Of a stretch of 64,000 nt of DNA, positions 56,601-63,516 are shown in pieces. Made by a program: the position numbers and the translations under genes. Each line of letters starts with the position of its first letter. Within the stretch, counting starts at the first letter, position 1. The notes beneath the pieces were generated by a model. The model did not search any database, was not told the origin of the DNA, and saw only the letters and a list, made by a program, of their open reading frames with translations. The stretch lies in assembly GCA_029268225.1 (NCBI GenBank), contig JAJUGJ010000003.1:62001-126000 (forward strand). The letters run 5' to 3'. This stretch comes from Burkholderiales bacterium. Its GTDB lineage: Bacteria > Pseudomonadota > Gammaproteobacteria > Burkholderiales > Burkholderiaceae_C.

Positions 56601-57129
56601 CGATGTCACCGTCACGGGCGGCGAAGACACCTATGTCGATCTGCGTTTCGGCGATCGCTTCTCCAACAGCATCACTTTGGGCAGTGGTGTCACGGACTTT
56701 GAGGGTAACTTCTCGCTGTCACTGGGCGTCAGTGGCGATGCGGACGATGCTGACGCGACCGAGTGGAGTGCTGCGCTCGATGGCACGCCTGACGTTGCCT
56801 TCCTCGCCGATCACATGATCACGATCGATGGTTTTGCGCAGGGCTTCGGCACCGACAGCATCACCTTCAGCAACCTGTCCATTTCGTCGTATGTGGACGG
56901 CGGTTCGTTTGACACGGTGGACGACTTCCTGACCCAAGCCGATACTGCTCTGGATACGGTTGACTTTTTCTTCGGTGCCGTGGACACCAATGGAGATTTG
57001 ACATTGGATGCAGGGTTCTTGGCCGTGTCGGACGGTGACGGTAATGGTGGCATTTCTTACCTGATCCGCTTTGATGACCTCACGACGTTTAACCAAACCT
57101 ACGTGACCAACGCGCAAATCATCCCCTGA
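53644..57129 (+). CDS. Large repeat protein, probable type I secretion substrate (surface adhesin or coat)
   Basis: A 1161-residue protein with no cysteine and an acidic character; no Sec signal is seen. ATG 53644 has AGGAGG at six bases; longer upstream frames are not supported. Residues 1-105 form a helical/acidic head, 106-155 a Gly/Ala-rich segment with a hydrophobic stretch (GVLAGLAGVGAVALAAG), resembling retention segments of BapA-type adhesins. Residues 230-350 and 570-955 are repeats of about 25 residues with the pattern GDxxVxASG...AxL..G, as in beta-solenoids, separated by a non-repetitive domain at 355-565. Calcium-type loops appear near 1114-1125 (DTNGDLTLD). There are no RTX nonapeptides. 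The C-terminus (ISYLIRFDDLTTFNQTYVTNAQIIP, quoted in part) would hold the secretion signal. Several repeats are Tyr-rich (AYAYAYV). Confidence 0.85.
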   Translation: MATKNTNQIKASPDQLAQQGKSVNAAGQGPVAKNAIALADQAWLDDAQQSWEAQRKLEEDAAAAAQEGDLVVELVDSAQGESAVGDSLIDATYAVAEGERGAAVLLEGSGSGAAGGTAGGSAATSGALFAGNSGVLAGLAGVGAVALAAGSSGGESGPDGLKVISNDLPNGGVAVSADEDLGIPAHYENIRVLSETESGPYGDILVQSVNSYDVAVLDGEDTVIEFSEGFPADITVTSDGEQSNASALIAAQGPVGTIEVSADGVDSEALLSASLDGAVTGDLVVSASASGEDTYAAAYLQLTDGVGGDVTVTTTGDYAGAYANLTLDGQVGGDIIVTSSGLEADTELYVNFNNSPSNNISDGGSDQYDGGNYVSTEFQSNIFYTPEVLSDDAFGTGSQHVFAYQDSIFALLVTGNKSDTFTITGNTGQDSSIAEDVAVLGEYGGFTAIAYRSSAEEPSMNRLFIYQGVPADVTVGAVDGNADNEDFSLSGLADISNFSYVALFSASTDAIGDAELTAFFETYVDDVLKAGGNAVVPVADALNSFYDAETQAALRADVPPLYENFEFELPDASRAELTGSNITVTTDGQYAYAYAYVDTAFGTAGVINVEASGAGSWAEGHLNIDGNISGDINVLVTADAAGESYDAYYAHAGFYAQVSAGVTGDISVKAEGVGGEANLNVWAGGDIVGSITVEASGDVLDIVGGYADYYSANARARVYAEGDITGALSATASGESSDAYLFAYANGALSGDLSVTASGESSDAYLVAYAGDTLDGDVTVTASGAYSAAYVGVNQRAYTSTPVAELTGNTFTVQASGAYSYAYAYVGDDYGTGEGRIFSATGTAGAISVTASGASSDVDMFMTLDGSVSGDIVVLAGGVDSTAQFGEDGGYHGPVEVTGDVNGAISVSATGGADYASATMLVGGNVTGDISLNAVSGGDVALRLSAQSVQDISISTGAGGLSEEVFAQIDVPQYYGESLDIASSVGDVTVTGGEDTYVDLRFGDRFSNSITLGSGVTDFEGNFSLSLGVSGDADDADATEWSAALDGTPDVAFLADHMITIDGFAQGFGTDSITFSNLSISSYVDGGSFDTVDDFLTQADTALDTVDFFFGAVDTNGDLTLDAGFLAVSDGDGNGGISYLIRFDDLTTFNQTYVTNAQIIP
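55834..55941 (+). repeat. Direct DNA repeat in the adhesin gene
   Basis: A 33-base unit at 55834-55866 recurs at 55909-55941 with one difference, encoding ASGESSDAYL twice, 25 codons apart. This fixes the repeat length at 25 residues and suggests recent duplication or recombination. Confidence 0.8.
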
Positions 57130-57168
57130 CACTGATATGCCCTGGTGAACGGGGCATTGGTGCCCTTG

Positions 57169-57198
57169 AAAACCCGTGCTGAAAAGCACGGGTTTTTT
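57169..57198 (+). terminator. Strong terminator after the adhesin gene
   Basis: AACCCGTGCT (57171-57180) pairs with AGCACGGGTT (57185-57194), loop GAAA, followed by a T run; with the neighbouring bases the stem is about 12 pairs. It may lower expression of the downstream modification genes relative to the adhesin. Confidence 0.9.
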
Positions 57199-57250
57199 CA
57201 TTTATGCTGAACGATGCACGGTGGCCATACCGAATGTGGTGCCGCAGACA

Positions 57251-59128
57251 ATGACACGCGCAGCCAAAAAAAATCTCAAGAGGTCGGGCCTGCCCGAGGT
57301 CTCTGACAGGCCGGGAACCGCCTTGTTGGAGCAAGCAAAGGCATTGCTTCAGTCAGGTCAGGTCCAGCAGGCCGCCACATTGCTGTTGCGTCCAGATTGC
57401 AACGTGCCTCGCCCATCTCATGTGCCCTTGCTGTGTCATGTCGCCGTGCGTCTGCGACATGAAGACAGGGCACAGGCCATCGCTTGTGCTGAAGCAGCTC
57501 ATCGGCTCATGCCAGAGTTGGCCCGTCCTCTCTCTGTGATGGCCACACTTTACGAAGACGCCCGGCGTCGGCAGGATGCGATCGCCGCAGCGCAGCGGGC
57601 GCGTCATGCCAAGGCTACGCCTTCTGAGTTGGTGGACATTGGCCGTCAACTGTCCCGCATGGGGGATAACGCCACCGCCTTGCTCGTCGTCAAAGAGGGC
57701 TATGAAAAATCCGGTCAAGCCCTCTCACTGGCGTCATATGCGTTGCGTGTGGCTTTGCAGTGCGCGGATTGGGACTTCGTCGAGCACCTCACTCGCCAGT
57801 TGGCGCAGGCGCATCATCGCGGCGACACGGATTCGGTCGGTGAGACCCCCAGAACACATGCTTTGTGGTGTGGCGATGAGGCGATCAATGTCAAGGTGGC
57901 GGCCGCCTTTGCCCGAAGAGCCTTTCCCGTGCGCGAGCCCATCGCATTGCGCGCGCATCCCTGGGAGGCGGGGCGCAAGCTCCGTGTGGGCTATCTCTCG
58001 TATGACTACCGTGAACACGCCACCTCTTTGCTGGCAATGGGCCTTTTGAGGCATCACGATCGTGATCGCTTTGAGCTTTTCGGCTATTGCACCAGCTTTG
58101 ACGATGGCAGTGCATTGCGCCGCGATATTTTGTCCCGCTTTGACAAGGTCAGAAGCTTTGCCAATGTGAGCGACGAGATGGCAGCGCGTCAGATTTTCGA
58201 AGACCAAGTCGACGTTCTCGTCGATCTGAATGGCTTAACCGAGGGCACTCGCTTGGGTATCTTGGCGTGGCGGCCTGCACCGGTACAGATCAACTACCTT
58301 GGTTTTCCCGGTAGCTCTGGGGGCCGTTTTATCGACTACGTCATTGCAGATGGATACACGGTTCCAACGGGCAGTGAGTCGCTTTATCCCGAAAAAATCA
58401 TTCGCATACCAGACACCTACCAGATCAACGACTACCTGGCTCGTTATCTGCCTCCGCCCCCCAAAGTGCGTCCGGTGGGTTTGCCAGAAGGTGCGCTCAT
58501 ATTGGGTGTGTTCAACAACGTGAACAAGATCAGCCGCGACGTATGGCGGACGTGGATGGGCGTCCTGAAAGCGGTCCCGAACACAGTGTTGTGGATGCTG
58601 GAGCCCGGGGATGTGGCCAAAACCAAAATCGGGGCTGAAACACTGGCGCTGGGTGTAGATCCCTCCCGCATCGTCTATGCGCCCAAGTGCAGGCAGGAGC
58701 AACACCTGGCACGCATGCGACTGTGTGATCTCATGTTGGACCCGTGGCCCTATGGCGGCCACACCACGACCAGCGATGCCCTGTTTGCGGGCGTACCCGT
58801 CGTGGCTCTGGAAGGCAAGAACTTTGCATCCAGGGTCAGCGGCGGACTGTTGAAAGCGGCAGGTCTGGGTGGCTTGGTGCTGCCCACCCCGCGTGATTAT
58901 GTGAATTGCTGTATCGACCTTTTGCGTCGTCCCCAGCAACTGCGAACCATGAAGCAGCATCTGCGTCAGCGGCGCCATCCATTGCCCGTTTTTGATGCCA
59001 TCGGCCGGACCCTCTATCTGGAAGCTGCTTACATCGCGGCACATCAGCGTGCGCTGAAAGGCTTGCCCCCAGACAACTTGCTGGTGAGCCATCGGCGTCA
59101 GCCTCAACAGATGAAAAGCGCCACATGA
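57251..59128 (+). CDS. SPINDLY/OGT-family glycosyltransferase (GT41)
   Basis: A 625-residue protein. Residues about 25-210 look like degenerate TPR helices; the GT41 catalytic part follows: LRVGYLSYDYREHATSLL (His256 in the position of the OGT catalytic-site His), LGFPGSSG (350-357), FNNVNKISRDVWRTW (421-435, conserved Lys426) and YGGHTTTSDALFAGVPV (501-517). Such bacterial enzymes add GlcNAc, fucose or other sugars to Ser/Thr of proteins. The start at ATG 57251 lies after a strong terminator and has only a weak ribosome site; it overlaps the next gene by four bases. The adhesin is the obvious candidate substrate, by context only. Confidence 0.9.
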   Translation: MTRAAKKNLKRSGLPEVSDRPGTALLEQAKALLQSGQVQQAATLLLRPDCNVPRPSHVPLLCHVAVRLRHEDRAQAIACAEAAHRLMPELARPLSVMATLYEDARRRQDAIAAAQRARHAKATPSELVDIGRQLSRMGDNATALLVVKEGYEKSGQALSLASYALRVALQCADWDFVEHLTRQLAQAHHRGDTDSVGETPRTHALWCGDEAINVKVAAAFARRAFPVREPIALRAHPWEAGRKLRVGYLSYDYREHATSLLAMGLLRHHDRDRFELFGYCTSFDDGSALRRDILSRFDKVRSFANVSDEMAARQIFEDQVDVLVDLNGLTEGTRLGILAWRPAPVQINYLGFPGSSGGRFIDYVIADGYTVPTGSESLYPEKIIRIPDTYQINDYLARYLPPPPKVRPVGLPEGALILGVFNNVNKISRDVWRTWMGVLKAVPNTVLWMLEPGDVAKTKIGAETLALGVDPSRIVYAPKCRQEQHLARMRLCDLMLDPWPYGGHTTTSDALFAGVPVVALEGKNFASRVSGGLLKAAGLGGLVLPTPRDYVNCCIDLLRRPQQLRTMKQHLRQRRHPLPVFDAIGRTLYLEAAYIAAHQRALKGLPPDNLLVSHRRQPQQMKSAT

Positions 59129-60522
59129 GCCACTCTCACGCTGTCAAAGAGCAAACATCCACTCCAACGTGGCGGGTTGCCGTGATCACACCCTATTGGC
59201 GGGAGGCACCGGATGTGTTGGCAAAATGCATGGCGTCGGTGCGCGAGCAGACCCATCGGGTGACACACATTCTGGTCTCGGACGGGGTGCCGGCCCAACT
59301 CCCCGAGCGTCCTGATCTGATCCATGTTCAGCTGCCATACAACATCGGCAACAGCGGTGGAACGCCACGTGGCCTGGGAGCACAACTGGCATTCAATTTG
59401 GGATTCGACGCGGTTGCCTTTCTGGATGCTGACAACTGGTATGAGCCCGATCATATTGAGCGCGCGGTGAAGGCGCTTCAGCAGGAAGATGTTGACGTGG
59501 TCTTTGCGCGTCGCCGCATGGTCTTTCCAGACGGCGAAGTGATGACCGTTGCAGATGCCTCTGACGAATCTGGGCGGCATGTAGACACCAACTGCTATGT
59601 GATGAGCAAGCGTGCGGCCTTCTTGCTGTCCGTATGGCTGATGTGGCCACAGGACTTCGGCATCGGCGAGGACAGGATGATGCTGGTGCTGATCAACAAG
59701 ATGAGGCTGCGTACCACTCGGTTGAATGTGCCCACGGTCTGGTACCAGACGAACTGGCCACTGCACTATCGACTGCAAGGAAAGGCCCCCGTTGCTCCGC
59801 TGAGGGCACCGAAGCGCAGTGTGCACACGCACTTCAACGAGGGCATCTTTCACCAAATGACCGGCTTGTCTGCACCGCCAGTGGCATCAGACCCGTCACA
59901 AGCTCGTCAGGATCCGCCGAAGATCGGACTGGTCATCGTGGACTGGCGTAGGCGCACTCCCAGAGGGGAGCGGATGACGCCGATGTCTGACTTGGACCTC
60001 ATCGTCATGCCAGACGACGTGCCCCATCCATGCGAGGTGCTCGACGCTGCCGGTGTGCATGCCTTGAAGTTGCCCCGGCACCGGGGCTATTCCGGCACTG
60101 CCGCGGGATTTGGTGCTGCGCTGGCTTTCATGAAAGGATGCGATCGCGTGGTGGTCATACACACGGATTGGAGCCTGGTTGGCGAAGCCATGCGCACGCG
60201 CTATGAGCACCTCAAGGGTCTGGATGTGCCTTTCCATGGCGAGTCATTTGAGTTGCCCAATGGCGAGACAGGGTATGCCATGGTGTACGACCGCGAGCAC
60301 GCTTACTTGAGCCTCCTGGCCGCACAACTCCCCATGACCTTGGATGTCGAGGCGCGCTTCCAATGGGTGAAGGCTTTGGGTGTGTGGCGAACGTTGGAGC
60401 GGCAACAAGGAAAGCCACCTGCACTGCCTCAGCCAGTCACTCGTGCACAAGCCGCAGACTTGCTGCATCGCACCGGGCTGCAACTGCTTGCGCGCCCTCG
60501 CATGAGTTCTGCGGCTGCATGA
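59125..60522 (+). CDS. GT2-like glycosyltransferase with a second, degenerate GT-A-like module
   Basis: A 465-residue protein. The first module (about 15-230) is a GT2-type GT-A fold with VAVITPYWREAPDVL, VSDG and the metal motif LDADNWYEPDH (Asp101-Asp103). A second module (about 265-400) repeats the pattern: the stretch starting LPYNIGNSGGTPRGLGAQ at residue 70 matches LPRHRGYSGTAAGFGAA at residue 316, but the DXD becomes HTDW, so the second copy may bind but not catalyse. It overlaps the OGT gene (four bases) and probably builds on a sugar added by it. Confidence 0.78.
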   Translation: MSHSHAVKEQTSTPTWRVAVITPYWREAPDVLAKCMASVREQTHRVTHILVSDGVPAQLPERPDLIHVQLPYNIGNSGGTPRGLGAQLAFNLGFDAVAFLDADNWYEPDHIERAVKALQQEDVDVVFARRRMVFPDGEVMTVADASDESGRHVDTNCYVMSKRAAFLLSVWLMWPQDFGIGEDRMMLVLINKMRLRTTRLNVPTVWYQTNWPLHYRLQGKAPVAPLRAPKRSVHTHFNEGIFHQMTGLSAPPVASDPSQARQDPPKIGLVIVDWRRRTPRGERMTPMSDLDLIVMPDDVPHPCEVLDAAGVHALKLPRHRGYSGTAAGFGAALAFMKGCDRVVVIHTDWSLVGEAMRTRYEHLKGLDVPFHGESFELPNGETGYAMVYDREHAYLSLLAAQLPMTLDVEARFQWVKALGVWRTLERQQGKPPALPQPVTRAQAADLLHRTGLQLLARPRMSSAAA

Positions 60523-60539
60523 GGAATGGGAGTGACAGC

Positions 60540-61319
60540 ATGATGCGTTTCCCGGCCAACCAGCGACACTGGATTTCCGTGAAGCAATGGGTGCTGGTGT
60601 CATCGATCATGATGAGCACCCAAGCGATCGCGAGTCCGTCACCGCAGGGCGTGACGATCGACAAAATTGCGACAGGGACGGCGTTTTGCGTTGACGCCGA
60701 TGGCATCTTTCTCACCGCCCACCATGTGGTCAAAGGTCGTGATGCCATCGCGTTAGGTCAAAGTGGGGCGGAAAAATTTGTCAAAGCGCAGTTGATGGGC
60801 TTTGACGCTGATCTTGATGTGGCGCTGATCAAGGGCAGTCAGCCATGCAAGCCCTTTGAGATCGCCGACTGGTCAACCGTCCCCATCGGACTCGACGTTG
60901 TTGTGCTGGGATACCCCAGCCCAACCTTCTTGGGCAGGTCGCTGAAAATCACAGGGGGACTCATCAGTGGGTACCGACGCGTCGCCGACACAGTTTTTCA
61001 GTTGAGTGCCGCTGTGCAGAAAGGGAACTCCGGTGGTCCGGTGATCTCTTTGGACGGTTTGCTGGTGGGGTTGGTGCAGAGAAAGCTGGATGCTTTGAAA
61101 ATGGCAGAGCGAAACGGTGATCTGGTGCAGAACGTGAGTTATGCCGTGAACGCCGCCGCGTTATGCCGTTTCCTTGAGGCAAATGGCATGAAATGCAATG
61201 CCAAGCCTTTGGCGCCAAGTGCCGAGAAAAAGGCTCATGCCATCTACGAAGATCATCTGAGTTCCACTTGGATGGTCATGGCCTTTGATGGTCAGCGTGC
61301 TGCTGTGCAAAACCCCTGA
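60540..61319 (+). CDS. Trypsin-like serine protease (S1C-like), exported
   Basis: A 259-residue protein with a signal peptide ending near TQAIASPSP and a chymotrypsin fold: catalytic His62 in LTAHHVV, Asp93 in DADLDVALI, Ser164 in KGNSGGPVIS. No PDZ domain follows. ATG 60540 has GGGAG upstream; an overlapping ATG at 60519 is also in frame. In this locus it may process the adhesin or degrade misfolded copies. Confidence 0.87.
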   Translation: MMRFPANQRHWISVKQWVLVSSIMMSTQAIASPSPQGVTIDKIATGTAFCVDADGIFLTAHHVVKGRDAIALGQSGAEKFVKAQLMGFDADLDVALIKGSQPCKPFEIADWSTVPIGLDVVVLGYPSPTFLGRSLKITGGLISGYRRVADTVFQLSAAVQKGNSGGPVISLDGLLVGLVQRKLDALKMAERNGDLVQNVSYAVNAAALCRFLEANGMKCNAKPLAPSAEKKAHAIYEDHLSSTWMVMAFDGQRAAVQNP

Positions 61320-61339
61320 ATCATTTCATTGAAGGTGCC

Positions 61340-62152
61340 ATGGAAGATATTCTGTCAGTGCTGGTGCCTGTTCAAGGCATTGAGGCCATCAGCTTAGGGG
61401 GGTCACGTGGCTTGGGTGTGGCCAGTGCGAGTTCGGACTACGATGTGGTCGTGCATCGCCGGGATCCGCGCAGCTTTACCAATGCGCATTTGGTATCCGC
61501 TCTCCAGTCCTTGGGTGATTCCTGTCAGATCAAGAAAACGCCCAGTTTGATTTCAGCTTCACTCGGGGGCAAGAGCTACGAGTTCTTTTTGAAGGATTTG
61601 ACATCCATCGAACGTGAGGTGGAGCAGGCGCAGCAAGGTCGCTTCAAGTGGTTCATCAAGCCACTTTTCCCTCATGGAGACCTCAGCACCTCCGCTTTAC
61701 ACCATCTGGTGAATCTGGATTGTTTGTTTGATCGGGCTGGCGCGTTGCAGCGTATTCGCGATAGCGCCCAGCCCGTTTCGCCCAAGTTGCTCAAGGCGCT
61801 GATGCAGTATTTTTTGGTGCAGATGGATGTGACGGTGATCCACGCCTTGAAGATCAAGAAGTACGCCGACTTGCAATACCTGATTGCGCTGTCGTCTCAA
61901 TTCGTCTTTTTCTTTGATATTTTGATGTTTGCTTTGAATGGCAAGTATCCGGTTTTGGAAAAAGGGGGGGCTGCAGTCAGGCGACTCCTTCCTCGTCTTC
62001 CTGTTGGGTACGAAGAACATCTGAGTGCTTTGCAACCTGTCAGTGGCGTCGTCAGTCTTCAGTCTGCGCATGACGCGATGAGAGATCTCAATGCGCTGGT
62101 GAATGACATGGTTAAAAAGAAGCTGCAGGCGCTGGCGGATGCCGGCCACTGA
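61340..62152 (+). CDS. Nucleotidyltransferase-fold protein
   Basis: A 270-residue protein with the pol-beta-like active site: LGGSRGLGVASASSDYDVVVH (Gly20-Gly21-Ser22 and Asp33/Asp35), split here for length. The helical C-terminus includes a hydrophobic stretch. I do not recognise the subfamily or substrate. It sits 20 bases after the protease and 13 before the sulfotransferase, in the same unit. Confidence 0.75.
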   Translation: MEDILSVLVPVQGIEAISLGGSRGLGVASASSDYDVVVHRRDPRSFTNAHLVSALQSLGDSCQIKKTPSLISASLGGKSYEFFLKDLTSIEREVEQAQQGRFKWFIKPLFPHGDLSTSALHHLVNLDCLFDRAGALQRIRDSAQPVSPKLLKALMQYFLVQMDVTVIHALKIKKYADLQYLIALSSQFVFFFDILMFALNGKYPVLEKGGAAVRRLLPRLPVGYEEHLSALQPVSGVVSLQSAHDAMRDLNALVNDMVKKKLQALADAGH

Positions 62153-62165
62153 CCTTGAGGTGTAT

Positions 62166-62999
62166 ATGAAAAAAAGACAAGTGGTGTTGATCGGTGGGGC
62201 GATGCGCAGCGGTACCACCGTTATTCATCGAGCCTTGTGCGCTGGCGAGAATACCAATCCGTATATTTCAGAGAGTTGGTATCTCCTGGATGTGATGCGC
62301 ATTTATAAATGGAACCTGACAAGGTACGATGTCCGGAATGCAGATCAGTTCGGGTCCATTGAAAACTTCAAGGATGTTGTTTTTGACAACTTCCGCAAGT
62401 ACGTGACGCTGGTTTCAGCCAAGTACAACGATCCTGAAGTGATTATGCTCAAGCATCCTGAGCTCACCCGTTTCTTCAATGACATATCGGATTACTTTGA
62501 CGATTGGAAGTTCATCGTCATCGTGCGCGATCCTCGCGATGTGATCGCCTCCATCAAGAGGGTTCAGAAGCGCCATCAAGAAAGTGGCTTGCATACCCCC
62601 CAAACAGAGTTGAGGTCTATATCAGACTTCTGTCTTGAATACTTGTCCTACTACAAAACGGTTGATTTCTCCAAACTGAAAGGCAAGCATATCTTCCTGA
62701 AATACGAGGACTTCGTCATGAACGCAAGCGATCAGCTGACCAAGGTCGCCATGTTCACCGGGGCCAAGTACGACCCTGATAAAGCGCTCAAGTTTTCGGA
62801 CGAGCACCAGAAGGCCGCCAATTTCGACAAAGAGAAAAGGCTAGAGGACAAATTTGCCGGCGCGTTTTGGTCGGACATGTACACGAAAGACATCTCCGAC
62901 GCGAGCATCGGTAGTTACAAAGATGAGCTCACAGAGGGCGAGGTGGCCGAGATACAGCAGCGCATTGGCGACTTCGGTCGGGCGTTTGGATACTGGTGA
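62166..62999 (+). CDS. PAPS-dependent sulfotransferase
   Basis: A 277-residue sulfotransferase: 5'-phosphosulfate loop GGAMRSGTTVI (10-20), 3'-phosphate motif VIVRDPRDVIASIKR (118-132). A longer upstream frame overlaps the previous gene, but TTGAGG at 62155-62160 selects ATG 62166. It would transfer sulfate from PAPS to a hydroxyl group on a sugar or tyrosine. Sampled 60-base lines here have about 40-43 % GC, against about 72 % in the TSUP gene, a sign of transfer. PAPS could come from the APS kinase fusion of the same locus. Confidence 0.9.
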   Translation: MKKRQVVLIGGAMRSGTTVIHRALCAGENTNPYISESWYLLDVMRIYKWNLTRYDVRNADQFGSIENFKDVVFDNFRKYVTLVSAKYNDPEVIMLKHPELTRFFNDISDYFDDWKFIVIVRDPRDVIASIKRVQKRHQESGLHTPQTELRSISDFCLEYLSYYKTVDFSKLKGKHIFLKYEDFVMNASDQLTKVAMFTGAKYDPDKALKFSDEHQKAANFDKEKRLEDKFAGAFWSDMYTKDISDASIGSYKDELTEGEVAEIQQRIGDFGRAFGYW

Positions 63000-63026
63000 C
63001 CGGACCCGTCTTCCAATTTGGGTATG

Positions 63027-63059
63027 AAAAAGGCCCAAGTGAGTGAGTCACTTGGGCCT
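63027..63059 (-). terminator. Terminator of ssrA
   Basis: On the minus strand a 12-bp stem (63059-63048 with 63042-63031, five-base loop) is followed by TTTTT. It lies just below the ssrA 3' end and could also slow transcription coming from the sulfotransferase gene. Confidence 0.85.
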
Positions 63060-63064
63060 GAATG

Positions 63065-63435
63065 TGGTGGAGCCGGGGGGAATTGAACCCCCGTCCGTAA
63101 GCCATCATCGAGCAGTTCTACATGTTTAGCTGTCTGATTTGAGTCTCGCCAACCTGATCGCGCAGCAGCACGCTACCAAGCCAGCCAGTCACTTGATCTC
63201 GACCCCAGCTGAGTGACCCAGCTGGAGCCCAGCCTATGTGAATGACCTCTCAGCTATCGTCTTGCGACTCAAGCCCAGCCCATAGGCCAACTGTTGAGAG
63301 GCTCACCGGTATTAAGCGGCGAGTGCGAACTTTTGATCGTTTGCAGTTAGTTTTTTTCCAGTGGATTTACGAGCTGACTGGTGCTCGACATGCCCTGTCC
63401 CGAATCCGCACCCACGTCGAAACCAGGTCGGCCCC
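63065..63435 (-). ncRNA. ssrA: tmRNA (ssrA), tag ANDQKFALAA
   Basis: A 371-nt tmRNA on the minus strand. The 5' end GGGGCCGACCTGGTTTCGAC pairs with the 3' end GGCTCCACCA, and the T arm GGGGGTTCAATTCCCCC is present. The tag frame (63344-63315, then TAA at 63314-63312) encodes ANDQKFALAA. A -10-like TACAAT lies at 63456-63451 upstream. tmRNA rescues stalled ribosomes with SmpB. Confidence 0.96.
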
Positions 63436-63450
63436 AGGAAAAGTAGAGTC

Positions 63451-63456
63451 ATTGTA
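63451..63456 (-). promoter_or_regulatory. Possible -10 box of ssrA
   Basis: TACAAT on the minus strand, 16 bases before the mature 5' end; a short leader would be removed by RNase P. No good -35 was seen at 17 bases. Confidence 0.4.
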
Positions 63457-63516
63457 GGCTTGATCGCTCTCGCCGTGTTGACCTTGTTCTGTGATATCGG
63501 TCCGGTTGAAGGGATT

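Noticed and set aside
53644-57129. RTX nonapeptide (calcium) repeats or a LapG-type cleavage site in the secreted protein
   Set aside because: No GGxGxDxUx arrays and no TAAG-type site were seen; the substrate is not a standard RTX or LapA protein.
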